From NCBI RefSeq assembly GCF_900177675.1, contig NZ_FXWM01000001.1, forward strand, positions 4,845,001-4,909,000: 64,000 nt of DNA, in the 5' to 3' direction. A program made the position numbers and the translations under genes. Source of the stretch: Bacillus sp. OV166 (GTDB lineage: Bacteria; Bacillota; Bacilli; Bacillales; Cytobacillaceae). The notes beneath the pieces were generated by a model that saw nothing but the letters and a program-made list of their open reading frames with translations, did not search any database and was not told the origin of the DNA. This document shows, piece by piece, positions 39,342 through 48,167 of the stretch; within the stretch, counting starts at the first letter, position 1; each line of letters begins with the position of its first letter.

Positions 39342-40304
39342 TTATTGCTTAGCTTGATAAAACACGGGCTTAGTATTCTTACTAATAATCTCCCCGATAG
39401 ATGATAAATAGTCAAGTTGTGCGACGGTTTCCGAAATTGTCAGCATCAGTTCGCGCTGATAAACAGACGGAAACAGGCGTTTACAGATTTCAAAAACGGT
39501 GAGCTGCTCTTCTTTTAACCAGCTATGAACCGTCATTGCCCGCTCGTGTTGGCGTATCAAACGTTTTTCAATCAACTCTGCTAACTGGTAGACTTCCTCG
39601 CCGTGACCAGTGTAGACACATTGAACCGGATACAATAGCAGCTTCTTCATGGAGTCATTATGTTGCAACTGCGGTTTCGGCCTTTCTGTTTCACCAGGGG
39701 CTGGCGGCTCGAGCAATGGATTTGGTGAAATGTGCGCTAAGATTAAATCTCCGCCAATCAAAATTCCATCCTTTTCCCGGAAAAGCGCAATTTGACTTTG
39801 AGCATGACCCGGTGTTTCAATGACCTGCCACTCACTTAGCCCACGAGGTCTCATTCCCTCAACAAGATGTCCAGTTAGTGACCGGTTACATGAATATTTC
39901 AATGTTTTTCTTAACTTAGAAAGTAACGAAAAATATTCCTCGGGCAACCCGAATTCTAGAAAATGCACACGGAAGAATTCCTCTTGTTCTTGAAAAAAAG
40001 CTTCTGTTTGGTGAATCCATCGTTCATTCAAATAATGACCATATACTTCTAACGAATCCGGAAAAAAATCAAGCATCCCAACATGATCGGGGTGATGATG
40101 TGTTAGAATCACCTGCTCAATATCAGCAGGACTTAAGCCTAAATCCCCCATTTGCTCCTTCAGTGACATCCAGGACTGTTCCGTTTTTACGCCCGCATCT
40201 ACAAGCGTTAATCGCTCGCCTTTAATCAAATAGACATTGACATCTCCGACCGCAAAAGGAGTCGGCATCGTAATTTTGGCTATTCCGTCTTTCCATTTTG
40301 TCAT
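39342..40304 (-). CDS. yqjP: YqjP, MBL-fold metallohydrolase
   Basis: A 320-aa metallo-beta-lactamase-fold hydrolase with the metal motif H69-x-H71-x-D73-H74 (LTHHHPDHVGM), ETPGHAQSQIALF and GGDLILAHISPNP. A C-terminal winged-helix-like domain (TVHSWLKEEQLTVFEICKRLF) is shared with the LACTB2/RNase-like branch. The substrate is unknown. It is first of a yqjP-yqjQ pair. Confidence 0.9.
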   Translation of the reverse strand: MTKWKDGIAKITMPTPFAVGDVNVYLIKGERLTLVDAGVKTEQSWMSLKEQMGDLGLSPADIEQVILTHHHPDHVGMLDFFPDSLEVYGHYLNERWIHQTEAFFQEQEEFFRVHFLEFGLPEEYFSLLSKLRKTLKYSCNRSLTGHLVEGMRPRGLSEWQVIETPGHAQSQIALFREKDGILIGGDLILAHISPNPLLEPPAPGETERPKPQLQHNDSMKKLLLYPVQCVYTGHGEEVYQLAELIEKRLIRQHERAMTVHSWLKEEQLTVFEICKRLFPSVYQRELMLTISETVAQLDYLSSIGEIISKNTKPVFYQAKQ

Positions 40305-40469
40305 TACTAAATCCCCTTAACATTATTGTCGAATAAAGAACTCAACGATATAGATATGAACATTATGTGACATTTATTATATATACTAAAGTGTAGCGAC
40401 TTTTTAACCAATTGTCATTATTTCTGCATAATTTTTTAGAAAAAATAAAAAATTCAATAAATTTATCTA

Positions 40470-40499
40470 TTGACAGATGGGTTGTTTATCTTGCATAAT
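40470..40499 (+). promoter_or_regulatory. SigA promoter of the T-box/proI unit
   Basis: TTGACA at 40470-40475, an 18-bp spacer and CATAAT at 40494-40499, about 20 bp before the T-box leader starts. The rest of the 215-bp yqjP-leader gap is AT-rich with nothing else recognisable. Confidence 0.75.
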
Positions 40500-40519
40500 C
40501 TAGTAAAATTTGATTCGTT

Positions 40520-40756
40520 AAAGCGATGAATAAGGCCAGTAAATGAGAAATGGCGAAAGAGAGTGAAGTTCGACGGCTGAAAGACTTCACCGCCCTCTTA
40601 ATCATTGAACCTACCTTAGGAGCACTTAGGAAAACCTAACGCATATCCGGCGTTATCGGAGTCGAGTGAACCCTTCTTGCAATTTAAGCAAGGGTAAATG
40701 AAGGTGGTACCACGGAAGCTAGACCTTTCGTCCTTTACGGATGAGGGGTCTTTTTG
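40520..40756 (+). promoter_or_regulatory. Proline-specific T-box riboswitch controlling proI
   Basis: The leader RNA senses uncharged tRNA. The T-box core AAGGTGGTACCACGG is at 40701-40715. Stem I ends in a specifier loop reading GAAC-CT-A, giving codon CCT (Pro) at 40610-40612 followed by a purine. A terminator helix, AGACC...GGGTCT with TTTTTG at 40721-40756, follows and would be replaced by the antiterminator when uncharged tRNA-Pro binds. A proline specifier agrees with the product of the gene downstream. Confidence 0.92.
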
Positions 40757-40787
40757 TTTTTTTAAGAATCGAAATGGAGGAATATTA

Positions 40788-41633
40788 ATGGAAAAAATAG
40801 CAATTATTGGTGCAGGATCGATGGCTGAAGCATTCATTTCAGGAATTCTTGAAAATGGGCTAATTAATAAAAAAAATATCTGGATTACAAACAATTCTAA
40901 TCAAGAAAGATTAACTAATTTAGAAACTCGTTATGGTATTCGAACGACTTATAATTTGAATGAACTGTTTGATCAAGCGGACATTGTGATGTTAGCAATG
41001 AAACCAAAGGATGTCGCGACAGCCGTCCAATCCATTCGTGAACACTTAACGGGACAAATGCTCGTCGTCTCAGTCTTAGCTGGTGTTTCCATGATGACAA
41101 TTGAAACATTGGCAAAATTACCACTTGCGATTGTACGGTCGATGCCAAACACTTCGGCTGCTGTTGGAAAATCGGCCACCGCTGTTGCCGTGAATCAACG
41201 TGTTACCGAGCAGCAGTTAGAAACAACCAAGAACTTGTTTGGAACAGTTGGCTTGGCTTCTTTTGTAGAAGAAGAGCAGTTAGATGCCGTTACGGGGCTA
41301 TCAGGAAGTGGGCCAGCCTATATTTATTATCTTATCGAAGCCATGGAAAAAAGTGCAGTGGAAGTAGGACTAGACAAAGAAATGGCCAGTGAACTAATTG
41401 TCCAAACATTACTTGGGGCAGCAGAGATGGTGAAAAAATCAAGCAAATCATCTACTCAACTGCGTATGGAAGTAACAAGCCCAGGCGGAACAACAGAAGC
41501 TGGCATTAGAGTTCTTGAAGAACACGGGGTCCAGCAAGCATTTATTTCATGCATTAAAGCAGCAACTGCGCAATCCAAAAAAATGGGGGAAGAATTAAGT
41601 TCTAGGCTTCAGACTGCAGACCAACCTTCCTAA
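40788..41633 (+). CDS. proI: Pyrroline-5-carboxylate reductase ProI
   Basis: ProI reduces pyrroline-5-carboxylate to proline, the last step of proline synthesis. It has 281 aa from the ATG at 40788, behind GGAGG. The N-terminal Rossmann motif is IIGAGSMAEAFISG and the conserved P5CR C-terminal signature is SGSGPAYIYYLIEAM ... VTSPGGTTEAGIRVLEE. The reading frame continues upstream into the T-box, but that part is not coding. Regulation is by the proline T-box. Confidence 0.96.
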   Translation: MEKIAIIGAGSMAEAFISGILENGLINKKNIWITNNSNQERLTNLETRYGIRTTYNLNELFDQADIVMLAMKPKDVATAVQSIREHLTGQMLVVSVLAGVSMMTIETLAKLPLAIVRSMPNTSAAVGKSATAVAVNQRVTEQQLETTKNLFGTVGLASFVEEEQLDAVTGLSGSGPAYIYYLIEAMEKSAVEVGLDKEMASELIVQTLLGAAEMVKKSSKSSTQLRMEVTSPGGTTEAGIRVLEEHGVQQAFISCIKAATAQSKKMGEELSSRLQTADQPS

Positions 41634-41692
41634 ATTGGACTTTTGCCTTGTTTACATTACACTAGTAAAAAAAGGCTAGGGAAGTGTCGTGG

Positions 41693-42832
41693 ATGCTAAC
41701 GATCTTATTTTCTTTAGGTATGCTAGTCTGGACTATTTTTCTTTTAGACGGACTAATTGGTTTACGAAAAATAGATCCGCTGGAAAAAGAAGAAGGCATG
41801 GAGCTTGGGCCGCTATTATCTGTAGTAGTTGCCGCCCGTAATGAGGAAAAACAAATCGAAGCAAGTATCCTGAGTCAGCTGGAGCAAACCTACAAAAATG
41901 TGGAATGGATACTTGTCAATGATCGGTCAACTGACATGACTGGAACCATCATGGAAGAATTAACAAAAATAGACCCGCGCCTAAAAGTCCTCCATGTTAA
42001 TCAATTGCCTGAGGGCTGGCTTGGGAAGAATAACGCCTTGTACACGGGCGCACTTCAAGCTTCAGGGAAATGGCTATTGTTTACCGATGCTGACGTAAAA
42101 TTTGAAAAGCAAGCCTTCGCAAAAGCGCTCCACTATTTTGAAAGACACAAGCTTGACCATCTGACCGCTGCACCAAACTTAAGTGCTAACCGATTTTGGT
42201 TAAAATCATTTGTTGCCTTTTTCCTGTTTGGTTTTTCTTATTTTAAACGTCCTTGGTTGGCAAATAACCCAAAATCAAAAATCGGAACAGGGATTGGTGC
42301 GTTTATTCTTGTTTTAAAAAAATCTTATGAATCGTTTGGAACACATGAGAAGATAAAAATGCGGCCGGATGATGACCTGCAACTTGGGATGAAAATGAAA
42401 AAAGCAGGCTACCGCCAAAGAATTGTGACTGCACTTCATCTAATCGAAGTGGAATGGTATGGAAGTTTAAAAGAAGCATTAGTTGGACTAGAGAAAAATA
42501 CATTTGCCGGATTGCACTATCGTATCAGCATGGTGATCTTTGCGATCCTCGGGGTTTTTATCACCAACGTTCTGCCCTTTGTGATGATTTTTTCAGGGAA
42601 TACAACTGTTGCCCTATTAAGCTTCGGAAATATTGTTCTTTGCGGAATTCTTTATGTGGTTGTCATAAAAAAATTAACCTTATTCTCCCCTATGATGTTT
42701 TTGGTCTTTCCAATCACTGCCTTACTGTTTATTTATTCGATTATTCGGGCGAGCCTCTTAACCTTTAAGCGCGGAGGAATTGTATGGAGGGGGACCACCT
42801 ATCGGTTAAGTGAACTGCGAGAAAAAGATTAG
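41693..42832 (+). CDS. Family 2 glycosyltransferase, membrane-bound
   Basis: A 379-aa processive-type GT2 enzyme. An N-terminal membrane helix (about 5-25) is followed by a GT-A domain with VVVAARNEEKQIEASI, VNDRSTDMTG, a DxD site (FTDADVKF) and MRPDDDLQLGMKM. Three C-terminal membrane helices follow (about 275-365). The organisation resembles CrtQ/HpnB-type lipid or carotenoid glycosyltransferases, but donor and acceptor cannot be deduced. I prefer the ATG at 41693 (nine bases after AGGGAA) over a GTG at 41684. In B. subtilis a different gene, yqjN, sits between proI and namA. Confidence 0.85.
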   Translation: MLTILFSLGMLVWTIFLLDGLIGLRKIDPLEKEEGMELGPLLSVVVAARNEEKQIEASILSQLEQTYKNVEWILVNDRSTDMTGTIMEELTKIDPRLKVLHVNQLPEGWLGKNNALYTGALQASGKWLLFTDADVKFEKQAFAKALHYFERHKLDHLTAAPNLSANRFWLKSFVAFFLFGFSYFKRPWLANNPKSKIGTGIGAFILVLKKSYESFGTHEKIKMRPDDDLQLGMKMKKAGYRQRIVTALHLIEVEWYGSLKEALVGLEKNTFAGLHYRISMVIFAILGVFITNVLPFVMIFSGNTTVALLSFGNIVLCGILYVVVIKKLTLFSPMMFLVFPITALLFIYSIIRASLLTFKRGGIVWRGTTYRLSELREKD

Positions 42833-42912
42833 AAGCTTGATTTTTTCATTAAAAAGATCCTTTTGCTATACTAGAAAAGGATAATTTAGATTGAATTCAG
42901 GAGGCTTCTGAA

Positions 42913-43929
42913 ATGGCAGTAAAACTATTTTCACCCTATACAATAAAGGGTGTTACACTTAAAAATCGAATAGTGATGTCACCGATGTGCATGTATTCCA
43001 GTCATGAAGATGGCCATGTTCAAAACTGGCATCGGACCCACTACACAAGCAGGGCGGTCGGTCAGGTTGGTCTAATTATAGTTGAAGCAACATCAGTAAC
43101 ACCTCAAGGCAGGATATCCCCTAGAGATTTAGGAATCTGGAGCGATGAGCATATAGAGGGCTTTTCTGAGCTTGTTGGTCTTATGAAGGAGCATGGTGCC
43201 AAGACTGGGATTCAACTCGCTCATGCCGGCAGAAAAGCCGTATTAGAAGGTGAAATTCTTGCCCCTTCTGCACTTGCTTTTAATGAAAACATGAAAACAC
43301 CAAAGGAAATGTCCAAAACGGATATTGAAGAAACAGTAGTAGCATTTAAAAAAGGCGCGGAGCGTGCAGCAAAAGCAGGTTTCGATGTGATTGAAATCCA
43401 TGGTGCTCATGGGTATCTTATCAATGAATTCCTTTCACCACTTGCCAATAAAAGGACCGATGGATACGGCGGTTCGGCTGAAAACCGCTACCGAATCCTC
43501 CGAGAAGTGATTGATGCAGTGAAAACCGTTTGGGAAGGCCCATTATTTGTGAGAGTATCTGCACATGATTACCACGCAGAAGGATTAACCGCTGAAGATT
43601 ACATCACGTTCGCCCATTGGATGAAAGAACAAGGTGTTGATTTAATTGATGTTAGCTCAGGTGCCGTTGTACCCGCCCATATTCACGTTTATCCTGGATA
43701 TCAAGTGAAATTCTCAGAGACCATCAAGACTGGCGCCGATATCTCAACAGGTGCGGTAGGATTAATCACTTCCGGAATCCAGGCCGAGGAAATTTTACAA
43801 AATGACAGAGCTGATTTAGTCTTCCTAGCTCGTGAATTACTTCGCGACCCATATTGGGCCCGGACAGCAGCAAAAGAATTAGGGGTTCCAATTGAGGGCC
43901 CCAAACAATACGAGCGCGGCTGGTTATAA
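42913..43929 (+). CDS. namA: NADPH dehydrogenase NamA (old yellow enzyme, YqjM type)
   Basis: A 338-aa FMN enzyme that reduces activated C=C bonds of enals, enones, nitroesters and similar xenobiotics. Hallmarks of the thermophilic-like OYE class are C26 and Y28 (SPMCMYSS), H163 and H166 (EIHGAHGYL) and the Arg-rich C-terminus typical of the YqjM dimer. The start follows AGGAGG. In B. subtilis it is induced by electrophiles and peroxide; no operator is evident here. Confidence 0.96.
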   Translation: MAVKLFSPYTIKGVTLKNRIVMSPMCMYSSHEDGHVQNWHRTHYTSRAVGQVGLIIVEATSVTPQGRISPRDLGIWSDEHIEGFSELVGLMKEHGAKTGIQLAHAGRKAVLEGEILAPSALAFNENMKTPKEMSKTDIEETVVAFKKGAERAAKAGFDVIEIHGAHGYLINEFLSPLANKRTDGYGGSAENRYRILREVIDAVKTVWEGPLFVRVSAHDYHAEGLTAEDYITFAHWMKEQGVDLIDVSSGAVVPAHIHVYPGYQVKFSETIKTGADISTGAVGLITSGIQAEEILQNDRADLVFLARELLRDPYWARTAAKELGVPIEGPKQYERGWL

Positions 43930-43933
43930 ATCA

Positions 43934-43970
43934 AAAAGAGGGTGTCTACTAAAATGGACATCCTCTTCTT
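43934..43970 (+). terminator. Terminator downstream of namA
   Basis: AGAGGGTGTC / GACATCCTCT stem (one G-T pair), 10-nt loop, then TCTTATG. Confidence 0.7.
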
Positions 43971-43993
43971 ATGTTTATCATCAGCAGGGTATT

Positions 43994-44077
43994 TATTTTA
44001 TTTGCGAATACATCTATTTTATTTGCGCAAAGTCCTATTTTATTTGCGAAAAACCCGGTTTTATTTGCGAATCAAAA
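43994..44077. repeat. Four-unit 21-bp tandem repeat between namA and rnz
   Basis: The motif TATTTTATTTGCG starts at 43994, 44015, 44036 and (as GGTTTTATTTGCG) 44057, exactly every 21 bp. Units are separated by variable 8-bp segments. There is no dyad symmetry within a unit. It lies between two convergent genes, 20 bp before the rnz stop codon. Confidence 0.9.
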
Positions 44078-44097
44078 AAATTAGTGAATATCCCTAT

Positions 44098-45024
44098 TTA
44101 ATTTCGAAGAGGAATATTAATTTCTTTAAAATCCTCAGCTATATCTGTATTCGGAAAAACTTCCTTTGCCTCATCCACCAATTCCCGCCAAGCATTTCGA
44201 TCATAACGGGAGCTTATATGGGTTAGACACAGTTGCTTGCAACCGGCCCTCTTAGCAGCTTCTGCTGCCTGATGTGTGGTTGAATGAAAATAGTCGTGGG
44301 CAAGTTTTTCTTCATCCGCTGAAAAAGTCGCTTCATGCACCAAAATATCTGCATTTTCAGCCAATGAAATCGCATTTTCGCAGTACCGTGTGTCCCCTAG
44401 AATCGTGACAATTCTCCCCTTCTGTTCAGGACCTAGAAACTTACTCGGATCAATTGTCCTGCCGTCTTCAAGGGTAACTGTTTCACCATTTTTAATTTTT
44501 CTAAAAATGGGTCCTGGCTGTACTCCCGCTTCCTTTAGCTTATCAGCAAGTAATGTTCCAGGCCGATTCTTTTCGACAATTCGATACCCATATGAAGGGA
44601 TGCCATGATCTAACCTGAGGGCTTCCACTGTAAACTGCTCATCTTCAAAAAGAATCCCCTCGTCAATTTCAATAACAGTTAGCGGGTATTTCAAATAGGT
44701 CTGGCTTAATGAAAGGCTGACATGAATATAGTCCTTAATCCCTTTTGGTCCATAAACCGATACCTCGGATTCTCCGCCTTGAAAAGAGCGGCTTGATAAT
44801 AATCCAGGCAGACCATAGATATGATCACCATGAAGGTGAGTAATAAAGATTTTTTCAATTCTACGAGGTTTTAACGATGTATGTAAAATTTGATGCTGGG
44901 TCGCCTCACCGGCATCAAATAACCAAACGGCCCCCCGCTCTTCTAACAATTTCAGTGCAATTGACGTCACATTGCGGAGTTTTGCCGGCATCCCCGCCCC
45001 TGTTCCTAGGAAAAATATGTCCAC
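44098..45024 (-). CDS. rnz: Ribonuclease Z
   Basis: An endonuclease that matures the 3' end of tRNAs lacking an encoded CCA. The 308-aa long-MBL protein has the zinc motif H63-x-H65-x-D67-H68 (FITHLHGDHIYG), the same numbers as B. subtilis RNase Z. Also present are the flexible-arm region (about 150-200, rich in Gly/Pro), LVHEATFS and LTHISSRY. Convergent with namA. Confidence 0.96.
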   Translation of the reverse strand: MDIFFLGTGAGMPAKLRNVTSIALKLLEERGAVWLFDAGEATQHQILHTSLKPRRIEKIFITHLHGDHIYGLPGLLSSRSFQGGESEVSVYGPKGIKDYIHVSLSLSQTYLKYPLTVIEIDEGILFEDEQFTVEALRLDHGIPSYGYRIVEKNRPGTLLADKLKEAGVQPGPIFRKIKNGETVTLEDGRTIDPSKFLGPEQKGRIVTILGDTRYCENAISLAENADILVHEATFSADEEKLAHDYFHSTTHQAAEAAKRAGCKQLCLTHISSRYDRNAWRELVDEAKEVFPNTDIAEDFKEINIPLRN

Positions 45025-45262
45025 TAATAATAGCTCCTCTCAATCCGTTCCTTTTATCCAATATTGTTAATATAGCACAAAAAGAAATCAATTTCTCCCT
45101 AGGGGACCTTTTATTAATAAGTGAATAGCACGGACCATTATGTGAAAAATAATCGAGACTTGAATGTTTTATTTTTGCGAAGTCTACCGGAATGCTATAA
45201 AATCAAGAAATGTGATATTTGTTGATTTTATAATTTACATAAATAGAAAAGAGGTTTTTACT

Positions 45263-46765
45263 TTGACGCAAACTGGAAACGTGACTTCATTAATTATGAT
45301 TTTTGGTGCGACTGGTGATTTAGCAAAACGGAAGTTGTTTCCTTCCCTTTACCGGTTATTTGAGAAAGGCAAATTAAATAAATTTGCGGTTATTGGGGTG
45401 GCCAGAAGGTCCCTTTCTAACGATGAGTTTCAACATTCCGTTAAAGACTCCGTATTATCTGCATTAGGAAACAAAGACAAGATTGATGAATTTATCTCCC
45501 ATTTTTACTATCAATCACATGATGTCGCTGATTCCAATTCATATGCAATATTAAAAAATTTAGCAGATGAGATTGATGGAAATTATCAATTAGAAGGGAA
45601 TCGCATTTTTTATCTCGCTATGGCTCCAGAATTTTTCGGAACCATCGCCTTGCATTTAAAATCAGATAAACTGACGGACGTAAAAGGCTACAAACGACTT
45701 GTGATTGAGAAGCCATTCGGACATGACTTAGCATCTGCAATCGAACTTAATAAACAAATTAGAAGTGCGTTTAAGGAAAAAGAAGTTTATCGTATCGACC
45801 ACTATTTAGGCAAAGAAATGGTCCGGAACATCGAAGTAATACGTTTCGCCAATGCTATTTTTGAACCGCTTTGGAATAACCGCTATATCTCGAATATTCA
45901 AATCACCTCAAGTGAAGTACTCGGTGTCGAAGAGCGCGGCCGTTATTATGAAACAAGCGGGGCCCTTAGAGATATGCTTCAAAACCATATGATGCAAATG
46001 GTAGCCTTGCTTGCAATGGAACCACCAATTAACCTTACAACCGATGAAATCCGTTCCGAAAAGGTTCGTGTATTTCGAGCCCTTCGAACCGTTGAGGGGG
46101 AACAAGTAAATAATTATTTTGTTCGTGGACAATACGGTGAGGGCACGGTTGAGGATGTCCAGGTTCCTGCCTATCGTGATGAACCGATGGTGGACAAAGA
46201 ATCGAATACAGAAACCTTTGTCGCAGGGAAAATTATGATCGATAATTTCCGCTGGGCTGGTGTTCCTTTTTACATCCGTACCGGGAAAAGAATGTCGACA
46301 AAATCAACAAAAATTGTCGTTCAATTTAAAGATATTCCAATGAATTTATATTACCAAACTGACAAAATTTTAAATCCGAACCTCCTTGTGATTCATATTC
46401 AACCAGAGGAGGGAATTACCCTTCACCTAAACGCCAAGAAAGCGGGCGGACATTTGGATGCGCAAGAAGTAAAACTTAGCTTCGCCAATACTGGTATCCA
46501 TGCGATGAACACTCCTGAAGGCTATGAAAAACTTCTTTTGGATTGTATGCGAGGGGATGCTACAAATTTCACGCATTGGGATGAAGTCGCCTATTCCTGG
46601 AGCTTTGTTGATAAAATTTCAGCGGTTTGGGAAAATACGAAAGCTGATTACTTCCCCAATTATCAGTCAGGAACAATGGGTCCCAAAGAGGCGGATGAGC
46701 TCTTAGAAAAAGACGGCTACTTCTGGTGGCCTGTAACAGATCTAGACGTTGATATTTGTAAGTGA
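45263..46765 (+). CDS. zwf: Glucose-6-phosphate dehydrogenase
   Basis: The first step of the oxidative pentose phosphate pathway, yielding NADPH. It has 500 aa from the TTG at 45263, behind AGAGG; the frame is open 33 codons upstream but has no ribosome site there. The NADP-binding motif GATGDLAKRK is near residue 15, with the active-site block RIDHYLGKEMVRN near 190 and the EKPFG motif. The 238-bp gap upstream carries its promoter. B. subtilis has gndA beside it; here no 6-phosphogluconate dehydrogenase is adjacent. Confidence 0.95.
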   Translation: MTQTGNVTSLIMIFGATGDLAKRKLFPSLYRLFEKGKLNKFAVIGVARRSLSNDEFQHSVKDSVLSALGNKDKIDEFISHFYYQSHDVADSNSYAILKNLADEIDGNYQLEGNRIFYLAMAPEFFGTIALHLKSDKLTDVKGYKRLVIEKPFGHDLASAIELNKQIRSAFKEKEVYRIDHYLGKEMVRNIEVIRFANAIFEPLWNNRYISNIQITSSEVLGVEERGRYYETSGALRDMLQNHMMQMVALLAMEPPINLTTDEIRSEKVRVFRALRTVEGEQVNNYFVRGQYGEGTVEDVQVPAYRDEPMVDKESNTETFVAGKIMIDNFRWAGVPFYIRTGKRMSTKSTKIVVQFKDIPMNLYYQTDKILNPNLLVIHIQPEEGITLHLNAKKAGGHLDAQEVKLSFANTGIHAMNTPEGYEKLLLDCMRGDATNFTHWDEVAYSWSFVDKISAVWENTKADYFPNYQSGTMGPKEADELLEKDGYFWWPVTDLDVDICK

Positions 46766-46771
46766 ATAATC

Positions 46772-46811
46772 AAAAGCACCACTTTGTTATAACAGCAAAG
46801 TGGTGCTTTTT
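46772..46811. terminator. Bidirectional terminator between zwf and polIV
   Basis: A perfect stem AAAGCACCACTTTG / CAAAGTGGTGCTTTT with a 9-nt loop. The downstream arm reaches the dinB stop codon, so it serves both convergent genes. Confidence 0.9.
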
Positions 46812-48087
46812 AGTCTAGATCATTAATTTTATTAGGAAAGGTCCGCAGAAAATCTTTATTAAAGCTCGTTTCAGTCCCTATATTGTGAGAACCATCCATT
46901 TGGTGCGACCCTGCATTTTCAATGATACTTTTCCCGTACTTTTCACGAAGACTAGATAAGGTATTAAGTAACGGCTCTTTTTTCGCATCCTTTTCATAGG
47001 AAAATAAATCTAACTGTTTATAGGCATGATCATGATCCACTAAATCATTGCCTGTGATCCCTAACAATCGAATAGCATCTCCATTCCAAGCTTTTAGAAA
47101 AATCTGCTGCGCAAAAGAAGAAATGTCATCTTTATGACTGATGGGGTTGGGTAGCTTTTTACTTCTGGTAATTGTCTTTCGATCCTTATAGCGAATTGTA
47201 ATTCCAAGAGTTCCGGCAAGGACATTCTTTCTCTTCAGCCTGATAGAGACCGTTTCCGCTAATGATGTTAACACACGAAAAAGTTCATGCTGATTACTAA
47301 CATCCTTAGGCAGTGTCGTTGAATTGCCGATACTCTTAAATTCTTCAATCGATTCCGGATCAACAGGGCGATGATCAATCCCATTGGCTCTTTCTTTTAA
47401 TCGAAGGCCATTAATGCCTAGAAGCGTTTTAAGTTGAATCTCATTGCCTTTTGCTAATTCACCAATGGTGTGAATCCCAATTGTCTGCAACTTTTCCGCT
47501 GTCTTCTTCCCGACACCATGCATTTCGTTCGTGTTCAAAGGCCAAAGAACGTTTGGTATATCACGCTTACGAAGAATCGTAATCCCCATTGGCTTTTTCA
47601 TATCTGAAGCCGTTTTTGCTAAAAATTTATTAGGAGCTATACCTATGCTGCAAGGTATATCTAGTTGTTCCAGAATCCTTTTCTGAATGCTTTCGGCAAT
47701 TTCTATCGGGCTGCCGTATTCAAAGCTTTCCGTTATATCTAAATATCCCTCGTCAATCGAGACGGGCTCTACAAACTCTGTATAGTGCCTGAGAATTTCA
47801 AACATACCAATGGAAACGGCCCGATAACGCTCAAAATTAGGTTTCATGACGATTAACTGCGGACAAAGTTTTCTCGCTTCCCAAAGCGGCATCGTCGTTT
47901 TCACACCAAATTTTCTTGCATCGTAATTGCAGGTGACAATGATCCCTCTGCGCTCCTCGACATTTCCAGCAATTGCGAGCGGTTTACCCTTCAGATTGGG
48001 ATCGTAGGCCATTTCAACCGACGCATAAAAGCTATTCATATCAACATGTAAAATGACCTTTCCGTTTTTCGGATACATTTCCTTCAT
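46810..48087 (-). CDS. yqjH: DNA polymerase IV (DinB type, YqjH)
   Basis: A 425-aa Y-family translesion polymerase. The palm has HVDMNSFYASVE and PVSIDEGYLDIT carboxylates (near residues 15 and 115). The thumb HhH (MHGVGKKTAEKLQTIGIHTIGELA) and little finger follow, then a C-terminal tail of about 45 residues that could bind the sliding clamp (QLDLFSYEK resembles a beta-clamp motif). The start is behind AAGGAAG. It is the second Y-family polymerase in the window and of a different subfamily from yqjW. Confidence 0.94.
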   Translation of the reverse strand: MKEMYPKNGKVILHVDMNSFYASVEMAYDPNLKGKPLAIAGNVEERRGIIVTCNYDARKFGVKTTMPLWEARKLCPQLIVMKPNFERYRAVSIGMFEILRHYTEFVEPVSIDEGYLDITESFEYGSPIEIAESIQKRILEQLDIPCSIGIAPNKFLAKTASDMKKPMGITILRKRDIPNVLWPLNTNEMHGVGKKTAEKLQTIGIHTIGELAKGNEIQLKTLLGINGLRLKERANGIDHRPVDPESIEEFKSIGNSTTLPKDVSNQHELFRVLTSLAETVSIRLKRKNVLAGTLGITIRYKDRKTITRSKKLPNPISHKDDISSFAQQIFLKAWNGDAIRLLGITGNDLVDHDHAYKQLDLFSYEKDAKKEPLLNTLSSLREKYGKSIIENAGSHQMDGSHNIGTETSFNKDFLRTFPNKINDLD

Positions 48088-48126
48088 GCTGGCACTTCCT
48101 TATTACTTTTTCTTCCCTAATTATAT

Positions 48127-48156
48127 CAAAAAGGAGAACCCTCAGTTAGGTTCTCC
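48127..48156 (-). terminator. Terminator downstream of yqjE
   Basis: A GGAGAACC / GGTTCTCC stem with an 8-nt loop, TTTTTGATA on the minus strand. Confidence 0.88.
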
Positions 48157-48167
48157 TGACAACTACA

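Noticed and set aside
40698..40787. 30-codon N-terminal extension of ProI
   Set aside because: It translates the T-box core and terminator; the ATG at 40788 has a proper ribosome site and matches the family start.
43994..44077. CRISPR array
   Set aside because: The repeat core is only 13 bp with 8-bp spacers, there are four units and no cas genes.
45164..45262. 33-codon extension of Zwf
   Set aside because: AT-rich promoter-like DNA without ribosome site; the TTG at 45263 after AGAGG fits the family N-terminus.
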